Shown: piece by piece, positions 38,482 to 50,500 of the stretch
How the letters are laid out: each line of letters starts with the position of its first letter
Position numbering within the stretch: the stretch's first letter is position 1
DNA from: Owenia fusiformis
Taxonomy: Eukaryota > Annelida > Polychaeta > Sabellida > Oweniidae
DNA length: 64,000 bases
NCBI GenBank assembly: GCA_903813345.2
Contig: CAIIXF020000001.1
Location: 14,091,915 to 14,155,914 of the forward strand
Reading direction: 5' to 3'
Notes under the pieces: model-generated
The model's input: the letters and a program-made list of their open reading frames with translations, nothing else
Told to the model about the DNA's origin: nothing
Database searches by the model: none
Translations under genes and position numbers: made by a program

Positions 38482-39735
38482 ATGCTGAATACTACTAGAG
38501 CCTTTTGTTCTATAAGGATCCTGATTCTTTGTTCTATTGGCGTTTTAATATTCCAAGTATTCATACTACATCAAATATTTTTCTCAAAAATGAACAATCC
38601 CAATGGAGAGAAACAAAGGACTGGTATTGATGGACGTGCTGGGCATTTTGAAAGAGTTAATATTGAGCCCAATAAAAATAATCGGCAAAATAAACAGGTA
38701 AAGAATTTATTATCGATTTCCATATTTGTTTCCGAACAATTGCATCGAGATCGATAAATTGTAATTTTAGAGCTTTGAAACATCTTCATCAACTTCAGTA
38801 AAGATACTTTATAGAACTTCATTGTTTTCACACTATCAAAAGACCATTGGAAAATAATGACCAATGTTTCGATATAACAAGCTACTTGTTTTGTGCAGGT
38901 CGTTGTTCAACCCCATGGCGAGATATTAGAAGAAAGGAAAAGACAAGTTGAGAAGATTTGCGATACTCTAACAAAGAATGCTCTATTGAATAGCAGTCTA
39001 GATCCAAAGGAATATTATGGGCATATTTACGTGGACCCAATGAAAAAAATCCTATATTGTTACACTCCAAAAGTAGCAAGTACTCATTGGAGAGAGATTC
39101 TAACTGCAAACTTTTACAATATGCCCATTGAGGAACTTACTGTCAATATTACGGGGGGAGATTGGAAACGGTGGTATAAAGGCCACATACTAACACCCCT
39201 TGGTAAAATAGCTCCAAATAAACGACAATACATCATTGATACTTATTACAAATTTATGTTCACAAGGCATCCCCTTGATAGATTTTACTCCACATGGAAA
39301 AATAAGTTCATGGAAACGAATGACTCTTATTATCGAGAACATTTTGGTTCAGTCATTCTTAAAAAATATCGTGAAAATGCTACGATTAAAGATCTGTATG
39401 AAGGTGAAGGGGTTCGTTTTGAAGAATTTATAAAGTTTATCACATTTGAAGGAATCAGATTTCGAGATGAACATTGGCAAAGTTTTTTTGAGTTATGCAA
39501 GCCATGTCAGATTCATTATGACATCATAGGCAACTTTGAGACATTGTCGGAAGATACCAATTATGTGATTGAAAAGACAAACTTGTCAAAATACCAATTT
39601 CCTCAGGTGATTTCTAAATCCACGTATAATAGGCAGACACTTTATGAAAACATTTATAAACCAGACCTAATCCAACTGTATAAGAGGTTTAGATTGGATT
39701 TTGACATGTTCAAATATACAATGCAATTATCTTAA
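38482..39735 (+). CDS. Carbohydrate sulfotransferase, HNK-1ST/CHST8-14 type (gene A)
   Basis: Exons 38482-38697 and 38899-39735 (GT-AG, phase 0) give 350 residues. A short cytoplasmic tail and a type II membrane anchor (about residues 12-34, RILILCSIGVLIFQVF...) precede a stem and the catalytic domain. The PAPS-binding motifs are visible: 5'-phosphosulfate loop TPKVAST (residues 128-134) and 3'-phosphate motif RHPLDRFYS (195-203). The family signature HWQSFFELCKPC...IIGNFETL follows. These features place it in the Golgi sulfotransferase family that transfers sulfate from PAPS to sugars (Pfam Sulfotransfer_2). The acceptor sugar cannot be deduced. A paralogue with the same intron position lies 5.2 kb downstream on the same strand. 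Start chosen as the first ATG giving the anchor. Confidence 0.93.
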
Positions 39736-40004
39736 TGAAGTTGGAGTTATCTTTGGACATTAGATCTACATCTATGTCTATAGAACTGAATCCTTGTAAA
39801 AGCATAACTTTCAATTGTACGACTGTACAATGTAGATTTGATTTTGTGAAGTAATTTTGAAAAAATGTCCATACGTTGGGAAAATTACTTGTTAAAGGTT
39901 GGAGTGCCCAAGGATTATAAATAGGAATGTCATCTCCAATTTACAATTTTTCTGGAACACTACCAAGCGTACCAAACGTCTCTATGATACATGCTTAAAT
40001 AACA

Positions 40005-40039
40005 TTGTTGTTGTTGTCGTTGTCGTCGTCGTCGTCGTC
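40005..40039. repeat. TTG/TCG trinucleotide microsatellite
   Basis: A run of about eleven TTG or TCG triplets, apparently at the edge of a dispersed repeat that continues to the right. Confidence 0.85.
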
Positions 40040-40100
40040 CAACCGAACGAAGTTATAGATAAAGAGAAACTACCAATCCATTTGTTTGTCCGTCTGTTCG

Positions 40101-40450
40101 TTCGTTTGGCCGGGCAATAACTCAAATACCGGTTCACGGATTTGGTTCAAACTTTATAGGCTTATGCCTTATGGATGTAGGACCTCTGCTCGAGAGGGAA
40201 TTTTCAATATGACCGCTCAATTGAAAATGACCGCCATTATTCGAAAAAATGAAATCTTTGATAACAATACCAGTTGGCTGATTTGGTTCAAATTTTGTAT
40301 GCTGATACGTTAGGGACAGAGGACTGGACTCAAGAAGGAATTTTCAAGATGGCTACTCATTCAAAATGGATGTTATTTTTCATGAAAAAAATGATTCATA
40401 ATAACTTATAATTTATACACTAGGGTTTGGTGCAAATTTTATTTCTTTCA
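40101..40450. repeat. Diverged repeat of about 130-bp units
   Basis: TTTGGTTCAAA or TTTGGTGCAAA appears near 40141, 40282 and 40425, each followed by similar text. The first two share GGGAATTTTCAA/GGAATTTTCAAGATGGC-type sequence. It is probably a dispersed invertebrate repeat. Small ORFs here are not supported. Confidence 0.5.
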
Positions 40451-40760
40451 TGTAATATCCATATTAAAGAGGTATCTGATAAAATATGTTTTGTTTGGTG
40501 GAATTTGCTACTCTTTGGATTGCTGTTATCTCGTTACAATTAAAACAAAATTATAACAAGGCAAACTGTGAAAAACTCGTGCCTCAAAGTGAAAAATGGC
40601 CACCTTAAAATTTACCAAGTATAAGTATATTGGCACAAAAACTTATCAGTTCTAGATTTTTCGACAAAAAGCTTCCTTAAAAACCTATCGATCCGGTTCA
40701 GCCAGAAAAGAAAGATCATGCAATTCACCCTCGGCCACATGACGACAATATTGTACCATG

Positions 40761-40816
40761 TATTGTATTGTATTGTATTGTATTGTATTTTATTGTATTG
40801 TATTGTATTGTATTGT
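40761..40816. repeat. TATTG pentanucleotide microsatellite
   Basis: About eleven TATTG units with one substitution near 40790. Confidence 0.95.
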
Positions 40817-41984
40817 ATATTGTATACTGTGGTACGATGAAAATTTCAGGTGAATCAACTTTTTATCGATTCAGCAGCTTCCATTGTTCACGAAGAATGA
40901 TAACTGAAACCTCCCAATATCAATTCAGATTCAAAGGAGATGTCATCATTATGTAATGTAATGACATACAATGATGTCAATTCAATAAATATTTCTAAAG
41001 TTAGAATCTTGAAGTATAATACCATTCATCAAGCGAATGATACAAAATAATGGGTCTTCAGTACCAATCCATAAATAAAAATCCTGGGGATACGTGTTTC
41101 ATTTCTCAATTTTTGTACCCCATTTAGAGCATTAACTCCAAACTAATTTCCTTTATTGTTTATATGTTAACTGAGTCCTCCACCTGCATTACATTGAATC
41201 ACAGGGTGTTGAGACAAGATATTTATGGGCAATAAAATGGTATTCTCCAATTGCATCATTACTTTATGTTCAATCTCTGTATCGGATATTGATAAAACGA
41301 CATAACAGATGATGGTGGTATATCAGTTGCGGATATCAACCCCTCAATTAGAGAGATCACGTCTTTCTGTAGGCTAGACGAAAAATGGCGAGATATACGT
41401 CATGAACTATGAACATTGTATAGAAATGAAAGATACAGCTAAGACACAAGTCTACAGATAAAATGATGAGATCAATTTCCAAAAATTGTGAAATGCATTA
41501 AATTCATTGAAAAAGATTTTACTGCAATATTTGCAACAATAACTGGGTTGGATGATAAAAAATATTTCAAAATAAAATTGTGAGCAATATTCTAGAGAGG
41601 TATCATAACAGTCAGAAGTGTTTTTCACTCGTGCATGAAACGAGAAAATAAATCAGATGAATTAAAATAGCTGACTCTTCTTCAGGCAATTCCTTGGAAT
41701 TATTCCTCCGAATCATGCAACATTTAATTTGTTTGACATTATTTTATTGTACCACTGCCTCAACCTCTAAAAGTCATCATTTTTTAAATTCCAGCTATGT
41801 CACCCTTGGGACAATGATTTTCCTGGACTTGGATTAATGCTACTGACTAAAATGCTTGTAGCGATGCAGCACGTTTGTTGCTTCTCGTGTCACTATAGTC
41901 TTGTTTCAAGACTGGACGTTCCCCCTTATCTACCTCACCAACACAACTCTTGTGGCGAGATGAGTTGTTGAGGTGGAGGCGTGT

Positions 41985-42115
41985 ACACAGCCAATATAAT
42001 TCGGCGCCGTTTCGGCACCGTTCCGGCACCGACACCTTTCGACACCAAAATTTGGCACCGGACTAGTCAGTCCATTGCCGAAACGGCACCGAAATTTGGC
42101 ACCAACACGGCGTCG
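41985..42115. repeat. CGGCACCG-rich short repeats
   Basis: CGGCACCG or GGCACCG recurs at irregular short intervals. TTTGGCACC and its near copies occur on one strand and CGAAACGGCACC on the same strand further right. No gene. A GC-rich island in AT-rich surroundings, probably a repeat remnant. Confidence 0.45.
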
Positions 42116-42119
42116 AAAA

Positions 42120-43705
42120 TCAGATTGCATTTTGGGGGTGTAGCTAGACTAGTGTCACTACGAAAAATAAACCTTTTTGTTTGCAAATTGGTCATTTATG
42201 ACGATTTATAAAATACTGTAGTCACGACTGGTCATTTTAAAGGTTTATCTGTTTATGAATGGTGATTTCAAAAAAAATTACTGTAGTATTTCCAAAGATT
42301 TTTCAACCAATGTAATTATGGATAGTTATTTCTTAACGTTATCCCGAGATCTACCTAAAGTATGCAGAAATACATTGAAATAATGTTACAGGGGCAGACA
42401 ACAGAACAAGAGATATTTAGAGAAAAAATGCCTAATTCTTTCCTGTGATCCTTACAACTGTTGACCTTTCCTTCAATATAAGATGTCCTAATATGTATAC
42501 AGTAATTGATTCGTATAAAATGATAACTGGGATGTCGACATCTTTAAGAAATAATAAAACCCATAACTCAATTATGCGATACGTTCAAAGAGAACTAAAT
42601 TAATCAAAAGCTTTCGAATAACTACCCACTACACATCATTTGTATTAATATATTGGAAAGGTTCTTCAACCATGATTTGATATTACGAGACATAGAATTA
42701 ATTGTATAAAATTGGCTCCAATGAGCCAGATCTGAATCAAATGATTCATTAAAATTCTATTGAGTCGCAAAATGGAGTACGTATTACAGAAAGGATTCAA
42801 TACCAGGTCATTTATACGCCAACAAAATCGTTCATAAATGGAGAAGTTAATAATAAAGATAAGAGTTAATACAAAAGAGAACCCACAAAGAACTCAGTTG
42901 AGAAAAACGAAAATAACATAAATACATACAGAAGCACTAAAGTAAGCTTATATATCCACTTTATCTAAAATTCAAAAATACAATTTTGCAATTTGAACAT
43001 GGATTTATACAAAGCTTAAATAAGCAAAACTGAGAAGAACAAAACAAATCTACTGTACTGTAGATTACAGTCAAATTGCATCGGGCCTCGTACGAGTTTG
43101 TACGGGCCCCGTTTCTCCAACGGGCAACTTTGCACGGGCCTCGTTCAAGCTTGTACGGGGTCCGATATAATCTTCCTGTGTGTGAAAGGCTCAAGGCAAT
43201 ATCTCATAACTTCCCCTTACATTACCATTTGACTTAGCTTTGACTTGCTCTTTGATTTAGCTACTACATCATTTTAGAATTAAACTCCGAGTCCGTAAAC
43301 ATTCAGAAAATCATTAATCAAAAACAGGCCTGTCATGAAATCTGGCATATCATGAGATCCGGCATACCGCGACCCTCCGGATGGGATAAACACCCTCAGA
43401 CGTTCATGCATGTTTCAGAAAATAACATGATAATTTTGTAACTCAATGTTTTGCCTGTAGGTCTAAAGCCCACATGAGAAATCATGTTTACCTTTAGAAA
43501 AAAATCGCTAAAGTGGGCAAATATCAGTTTACAAGGCTACGTGTAAAAGTTATTATCCTGATCAGTCAGATTATTTTACTTTGTCCACCTTAATGGTATG
43601 ACACCTGTGACCGACCCACCTTAAAGTCAGAGACATTTCTTTGAACGTAGGGTGACATCTTTAAAAGAAGTAAATAGACAATACAGATTCTCACCAACAC
43701 ATAAG
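42120..43705. other. Intergenic DNA, no gene seen
   Basis: No supported coding region. A short GC-rich cluster at 43080-43170 repeats ACGGGCCTCGT/GTACGGGGTCC-type motifs three times. Confidence 0.45.
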
Positions 43706-44037
43706 CAGGTCTCCTAAACTTCCACCAATGCGAACATCAGTTCTGAACTCGCGAACTGCGTTCCTTGCACTCAAACCACGATTCTCACATCATATCGGTC
43801 GCGAACGTGAACTCTTTAGTCGCGCACCACAAATTCCTCGCTCCCGAACATATTTCTCCACTCGCGCACAGAGATCCGTGCTCGCGAACAATTTGTATAT
43901 AGTACATCCGGGTATTTGGCATTTTTAGTTATGAGTAATAATGCGAATAATATTACGAAAGTTTTTCGATCAGGTGTGTGGTTCGCGAGCAAGGAACGTA
44001 TTTCGCAAGGTTAGAACTGTTGTTCTTAGGAGGCCTG
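43706..44037. mobile_element. 332-bp DNA transposon with 5-bp TSD
   Basis: The left end CAGGTCTCCTAA and the right end TTAGGAGGCCTG are inverted repeats. Homology continues inward imperfectly (CAGTTCT, GCGAA, CGTTCCTTGC in both arms). A perfect direct repeat ATAAG flanks it (43701-43705, 44038-44042). The interior is rich in CTCGCGAAC motifs. No transposase remains. Confidence 0.85.
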
Positions 44038-44904
44038 ATAAGAGGGCTTGGATTTACATCATCCGATCCCACAAAAAAGCACCGTGAGAAGGAAAGAACA
44101 CCCGAACACAGTTGGGTAGAGCCTATTCAAGTAGACATAATTCCTCCTTTATACACATGTATATGTAATAATTCTATATAAATAAACAGTTTTTAACACG
44201 GTGGACCAGTAATTTGAGTTTTAAGGCATTGTTTTGAATACCTGTTTTGTTTATCACACCGTCCAAAAACCATGAACTGGACAAGCTAGACCACAAAAAT
44301 AAGGACAGAATACAGAGAAGGAAACCGCTTATATGAAACAAGAGTTTCTAAACACATTGATTAAGAAAATATGACGATGGAAGGTAGGACTGAATGAACT
44401 GATCTCAGCACAACACTACTGATTTATGAGCAAAGGGAAAACACTTAATCATAATAAAAATATGGTTTAGGGGTTTTCTCAAAACATCGAATTCGTTCAA
44501 AAGACATAATTATCTCCATTTGGGAGCAAGGGAGGGGATAAATTGGGTACATTTGTTGTTTTCATTGCATCAATTTTTTATCCCTGGGGTTGATGCTGTT
44601 TTATCCAGTGCAGTCATTTCTATACAAAGTGGGTTTTATTTAGAGGGGAAGTGGTCAAAACGTCAAGTCAAAACGACATTAACTACATTTTGTGACAAAT
44701 GTTATTGGACTGACCCGTTTGTTACTCTCATTTCAAAGGCTCTCAATAAGTGACACTGACACGATCAGTGACAGTGAAAAGTAATAAAATGACAGAAACA
44801 CGTTTTAACAATACAAACTATGTGAAAATATTGCTTCTTTTCATCTTTTCCAATTCTTCTGGTATCACCGTTTTATTGAGGAGAAATTCTAATTAAACAC
44901 TGCA

Positions 44905-46300
44905 ATGGCGAAGAAAGGGATGTGTTGTGGTAAAAGAACACCACTTATTCTTATTCTGACGTTTTGCATTTTTGTGATGTATACAAATATCAAAAGCATC
45001 AATCAAGTAGAAAAAAGCACCTCGCAAATGAAACGTCAGTTTGATGAATATACATACAACGCTACAAGGATAATAAACTTAACAAAGGCCTATATAAGTA
45101 GCTTGGCTGATGGATTGTTACAGGTAAAGGCTATAAATCAGCTCTATATTTAAAAAAATTATGTTTTCGATGTATGAGTTAATGTTAAATGTGAAAAATA
45201 AGTATATACTAGTACTTAATTATATTATTGCATATTTTAATCCATCGAGTTTATAAACAATGGCACCATTCGGTAGGCTCACGAAGTGAAGAAAACCGAT
45301 GTTTCTTAATAGAAGCTAAAGAGGAGCCAGGACCCATGGAGTAAATAATCAGAACTTGATATACTCGTATAAAATGAGCTGAAGATGATCATTGGTTTAG
45401 TCGAATGATTCATCTCTCCCTCTTTAATTATTTCATCGTGTGAGCCAAAAACATAATTTATTTTTTCATTTATTCCAGAGGAGCACGGAGGAACATCAGT
45501 CTGCAAAGGAACACATGGTACAGAGAAAATCACATCTCTCCAAAATGTGCGAGCTGTTCCGACGTTCAACAGAATACGAGAACCCACAATTGTTTTACCG
45601 CTATCCCCAAACCTACATTCGCAATATAACATTCCCAACGTATCCATTCCACCTACTCTGGTGTCCAGTTTTCAAAGCTGGATATACAAACTGGAATAAG
45701 ACATTTCTTGATTTAGATGCTAAGTTGGATCCTCGATCAACAGATATAACAAATAGTTCAAATATTGACACTAAACATCACCATGTGAGATTTCTGATTG
45801 TACGCAACCCCTGGGAGAGATTGTTATCGGCATTTCTGGATAGATTAGAGTATCATCCCCAAATGAAATCATTTCAACGGGATCACTTCGGACGCCTAAT
45901 AATGGCCAAATACCACAATGTCAATGCCTCGGCGTTACCTTACGAAAAGATCAATGTGACGTTTCAAGAGTTCTTGCAATTCATAGTAGATGAGCCCCGA
46001 CAGACAAAACATCATTTAGCTGACCATTGGGTCCAATATTATGAATATTGTAAACCTTGTGATATAGACTATAATTACATTGGGAAAGTTGAAACGCTAT
46101 CGCAAGATGCAAATTACATTTTATATAAACTGGGATTCATTTCTGCTCGATTCAAAGATCAAAAGGCACAAACTACAGCGAAAATGGTGAAATATTATGA
46201 AAGCATTCCTTGCTATTTGATGGATAAATTGAGTCTAGTGTTTTTCTGGGATTTCAAGCTATTTGACTATGACTTGAAGTATCCCGCATGCAGCGAATAA
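44905..46300 (+). CDS. Carbohydrate sulfotransferase, HNK-1ST/CHST8-14 type (gene B)
   Basis: Exons 44905-45123 and 45479-46300 (GT-AG, phase 0) give 346 residues. The N-terminal tail has KK/CC residues, followed by a type II anchor (about residues 11-27, TPLILILTFCIFVMYTN) and a stem with two N-glycosylation sequons. The catalytic domain shows the 5'-PSB motif FKAGYTNW (138-145) and the 3'-PB motif RNPWERLLS (182-190). The signature HWVQYYEYCKPC...YIGKVETL follows. Function as for gene A: Golgi transfer of sulfate from PAPS to an unknown glycan. The shared intron position after the stem supports duplication of an intron-bearing ancestor. Sequence divergence from gene A is large, so the duplication is old. 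Confidence 0.93.
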
Positions 46301-47552
46301 TTCCGAACATAAATAGTGAAATAATAGTTCACAAAACCAAAATAGATAGACAGATTACAAAACAATACTTCTTCGCTATTAAATGTTTATTCATGACAAA
46401 AATAAGTTATGATTATATGTGTTACAATGACTCGGCTTACACAGTCCACCCTTCACCCTGAACAAAGAGGTTTAAAACCTCTACAAAAAGTTACCAACAC
46501 AAAAAAGAATAACATGAAATAGAACAAATGCGGTACAAATATGATGTTCACAGCAATATGTGTCACTATAAATGTCACGTTTGTACATGTACATGTGGTT
46601 TGTATTAGTCTTGATTCAAGACTGTGGAGCTGGCTCTCTTTCTTAACATCACTTGTTAGAGTTCCAGGGTCTTGAAGCAAGACTAGGTTTGTATCACTTA
46701 TTTGAAATAAATAACTAGAACACTTGTAATTGTGTATGACCAGAATATATCACAACTACCAATCACTTGTTGAACACTTTATCTCCATGTAATTATTTTC
46801 GCTGTTTCCTTGTTTTTTATTACTTATATACTATAATCAAGTACATTTAAATTAAAAGTTGCTTCATTTTGATATCATAAAACATAGTGATACCATAAAT
46901 ATACTTAATTGAAAAATCAATCAATATAAGCAAGTCTCACACTTTTTAAAATGTCATTAAGTAGGACAAAAATGAAAGTTTCACCATAGTAATAGTATAT
47001 GATGTCACAATACAACAATCACAATGGTAATCTTGTCATGGGAAAAATAAATGAACAATCAATAGTTAGGGCAAGCGTAGATACACCTTGAAATCACATA
47101 ATTATATAGATTCAGATGTTGCAAACCAATTAAATTAAATGGCACCTATATGGACGATAAGTGGTTTCAATTTAGTCCAGCGTGAACAGAATAATGGTGC
47201 CATAATACTTCATTACCACATTCCGCCTTTAATATCAGGCAAATATTTATATTACTAATCCACATAACAGCCATTAGAACATCAAAACTGGTGAATATCA
47301 ATTCAAAGGTTCATACAATATTAGCCAAAAAAGTTCACTCAAGCCATGCCTTCTCTGCATTGTTCTATAACATTCTTTATTTCTAACATTTCCAAACAAA
47401 GTTGGAATTCATGCAATTGCTGACTGTTAAATTCTTCAGGTTTTGATAATGAAAGCATGGCTAGAATGACACATATAATTGGGCAAACTTCTAAAAGGGT
47501 GGTCACGGCAGTTCTTGACTATATCATGTAGAGTGGTAGCGTAATGATGCGA
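46301..47552. other. Gap between convergent sulfotransferase B and TMEM214
   Basis: No coding feature. It should contain the 3' UTRs of both flanking genes. ATTAAA at about 46378-46383 is a candidate poly(A) signal for the sulfotransferase. Confidence 0.4.
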
Positions 47553-50500
47553 CTAGCTGGCCTGGATAGATGGCTCTCCTTGTATGATCTTATAGCACCA
47601 CTGAGTGAAACTGGATATATAGCCTTGTAGAGAGACCAGGCAAGAACTGAGAATACGTTGAAGATTTTCTGGAGATAAGTTTCCTCTGAAATAAGAAGCA
47701 TGGTAGCTCTTTAATAGATCATTATGCCGATACAGTGAAAATATATTTTTGTTTATAATTTGAATTGATCCCCTAGTCCTAGTGAAACAATTCACTAACT
47801 AATTGAAAGCTTAGCTGTAGTACTAACTACGATAGTTTACCAGTCAAATTGCTAATTCGAAGTGACAAAACAGCTACAAAATGTAGACCAGATAACCACG
47901 AGTGTTACTTTAAATTGCACATATAACTACAGTTACAAAACAGAACATATACTAACTTGAATATGTTTTCCAAGAGCCAGTTTGATATAACTGCCCAAGC
48001 ATATACGACATGTTGCCACGCCCACATGCTCCACAGCAATATAGTATTCCAGGCTATGGCACCATAGACACCCATATAGTGCCACACTATGGCCCCATAA
48101 TGGGCTATATGTTGCCACATAATGGCACCATAATACTGCAAATGCTGCCAAAGCCATAGGCTCCACGTTACTATGAAGCCCCATGTTAACCAGAAGTACT
48201 CCGTTATACTGTCTTGTAAACCAGGGAACTTTGCCTCAAGCTGAAAGAAAATCATAATTCAGTACAGATTGCTAGTGTAAGTACATTATACAGTAAAACC
48301 CGTCTAAGTGAAACATCTCTGGTACCTCTAAAACATGTTCCACTTAGGAAGTGTTCCAAATTTAGAGATTCATTTAATATTCAAGTCAGTTTGTCTTGCG
48401 ACCACTTACAGAGGTGTTCCACTTTACAGGTTTCACTGTACTTATATAGATGGCATTTTGAAAATTGTAAGTTATAATGTATTTTTATGTAAGGTTTGGG
48501 AGAAACTAAAGATATTACTAAAGATACATTCTTACTTGAAACATCCATTTCAAAGAAGTATTAATACAGCTCCAAATGCATTCACTATAGTCCACACATA
48601 CATCATTTTTACTCAACTTACCCACTCTAGAAATACTGGCCACTTTTCTACTACCCACTGGTTGGTTGCCTTAAATAGTGCAACTATATACAAAGCCCCT
48701 GCTACGAGTGATTCCCAGGCCAGAGTAAGATATGGTCCAACAACTGAACATACTTGACCGTAGTAATAGGGTACATTATCTTGAAGCCACCTATGCAGAG
48801 AAAATGAGAGTGAAAATTTTATTTCTTAGTTCAGAAGCATTACAGAAAACCATGGGCTTTACTATCTGATAGAGCCCATGAGAAAACTAAATGATAAAAT
48901 TATTTAGAGTTATCTTTGTTCAATGGTATCATTTGTATTGATAGACAGATTTGTATTCATTCATTTACAAAAATGAAAAACGAAATTATAATGAGATATA
49001 AGAGTGTGACAAAAAAGTATATAAGACTTAAATATCAAGTACATACCCAGTTGCCTTGCCTGTATACACTGTTATACGGTTGTAGAGATGTTCCAAGAAC
49101 ACCAACACTCCCGCATCTTTTAACATCTGGCTTGTACGTGACCCTGGAAAGATTTTGTTTCAATACAGAAAAACATATGTTATAATTGTTCTTCGAGTCT
49201 GATAGTACAATCAGTTTTATGCATTCTACTACCAGAAATAATACAGGGCATTAACATGCAAAATGTCACCACATGGCATTTGTTACAGATGCCAAATGCT
49301 GACAGCCGAATGTCAAAAACCAATCACTGAATGAAGTCCACAAAAAAGTTGGAGACAATGACAATATGTTATCACTTCTGGTTGTAACATTATAACTGGT
49401 CCATAATCCAATTTTAATCAGTAAGTGAGAAGTGCTTTTTTCACAACTTTAACCATGTATTGCTCACCTTTGAATCCAGTCTTGGATGTGACAATGTCAT
49501 AGGCCACCAATCCAGCTATTGCAGCAAAGAACAGGAAGAACATCAAGCCCCATGGGAATCTGCCCTTGCTCATCTTCAACAGCAACAACTAAACAAAACA
49601 AAACACACAGTGATAAATATCACACCTTTGTATTGGAAAATTCAAAATGGCCACCAATTAATTTACCCAGTATATTCAAAACCTTATCATATCTTAGCTT
49701 GTCTGCTTTTGCATCTGTAAAAATTGAACCAGTAAGAGGTTTTCTTGAATTTTGCCTGCCAGCCACGCGGCACAAGATGTCAACAATATAACACTTTTAA
49801 AAAATGTGATTTTAGGTTACATTCAAGTTAGTCAGGTTACAGTCATTAATGGACCCAATCTCATTTCTAATGCAAATAAGTGTTCCAGGTCGCACTCAAA
49901 TTTGCAAGGCCCACTTAAATGTTGCACTCAAATGTGCAAGGTCCACTCAAATGTTGCACTCAAATTTGCAAGGCCCACTCAAATGTGCAAGGTCCACTCA
50001 AATGTTTTTCAGCCAGTTCCATGAAAAAAGCCTCATGTATGTATGGCATAAAGTATTGATTAAATACTTTTTTAAATATTCTGGTTCCCCTTACTCATTT
50101 TTAGAATTTCAAAACATGGCCAACGTGGCAATTTTCCTATTCACCATTAATTCAACTGCTCTCAAATTCTCTCACCTTACAATTCTGCACACAGTTCTTG
50201 TAGCCATCAGCTGTTGTCTTTCCCTGCGTGGCCAACTCCTCATTGGTGATGCTGAATGCATTAATCGTCTCCTTCAGCTGTGTCTTGTCAACCTTACTGC
50301 TCACTTTGTCCCACTGTGTTAGGAAGTGCTCTAACAGAACACTAAATAGGAGAATGGAAAGGATTAGAATCAGGGACAACAACATAAGCACTTGCTACAG
50401 TCGAGAGCCAATTATTTTTGAACCGGATCCGATCATTTTTTAGCATGTTGTATAGAAAATGAGCAACACCTGGTCTGAATGGAGTGTAGAAGTTAAAAAT

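Noticed and set aside
45306-45647. 113-codon minus-strand ORF
   Set aside because: It is antisense to sulfotransferase B exon 2 and its intron; the + strand carries the conserved motifs.
49752-50443. Several plus-strand ORFs across the TMEM214 region
   Set aside because: They run through intronic repeats or opposite TMEM214 exons 11-12. The minus-strand exon chain is phase-consistent.
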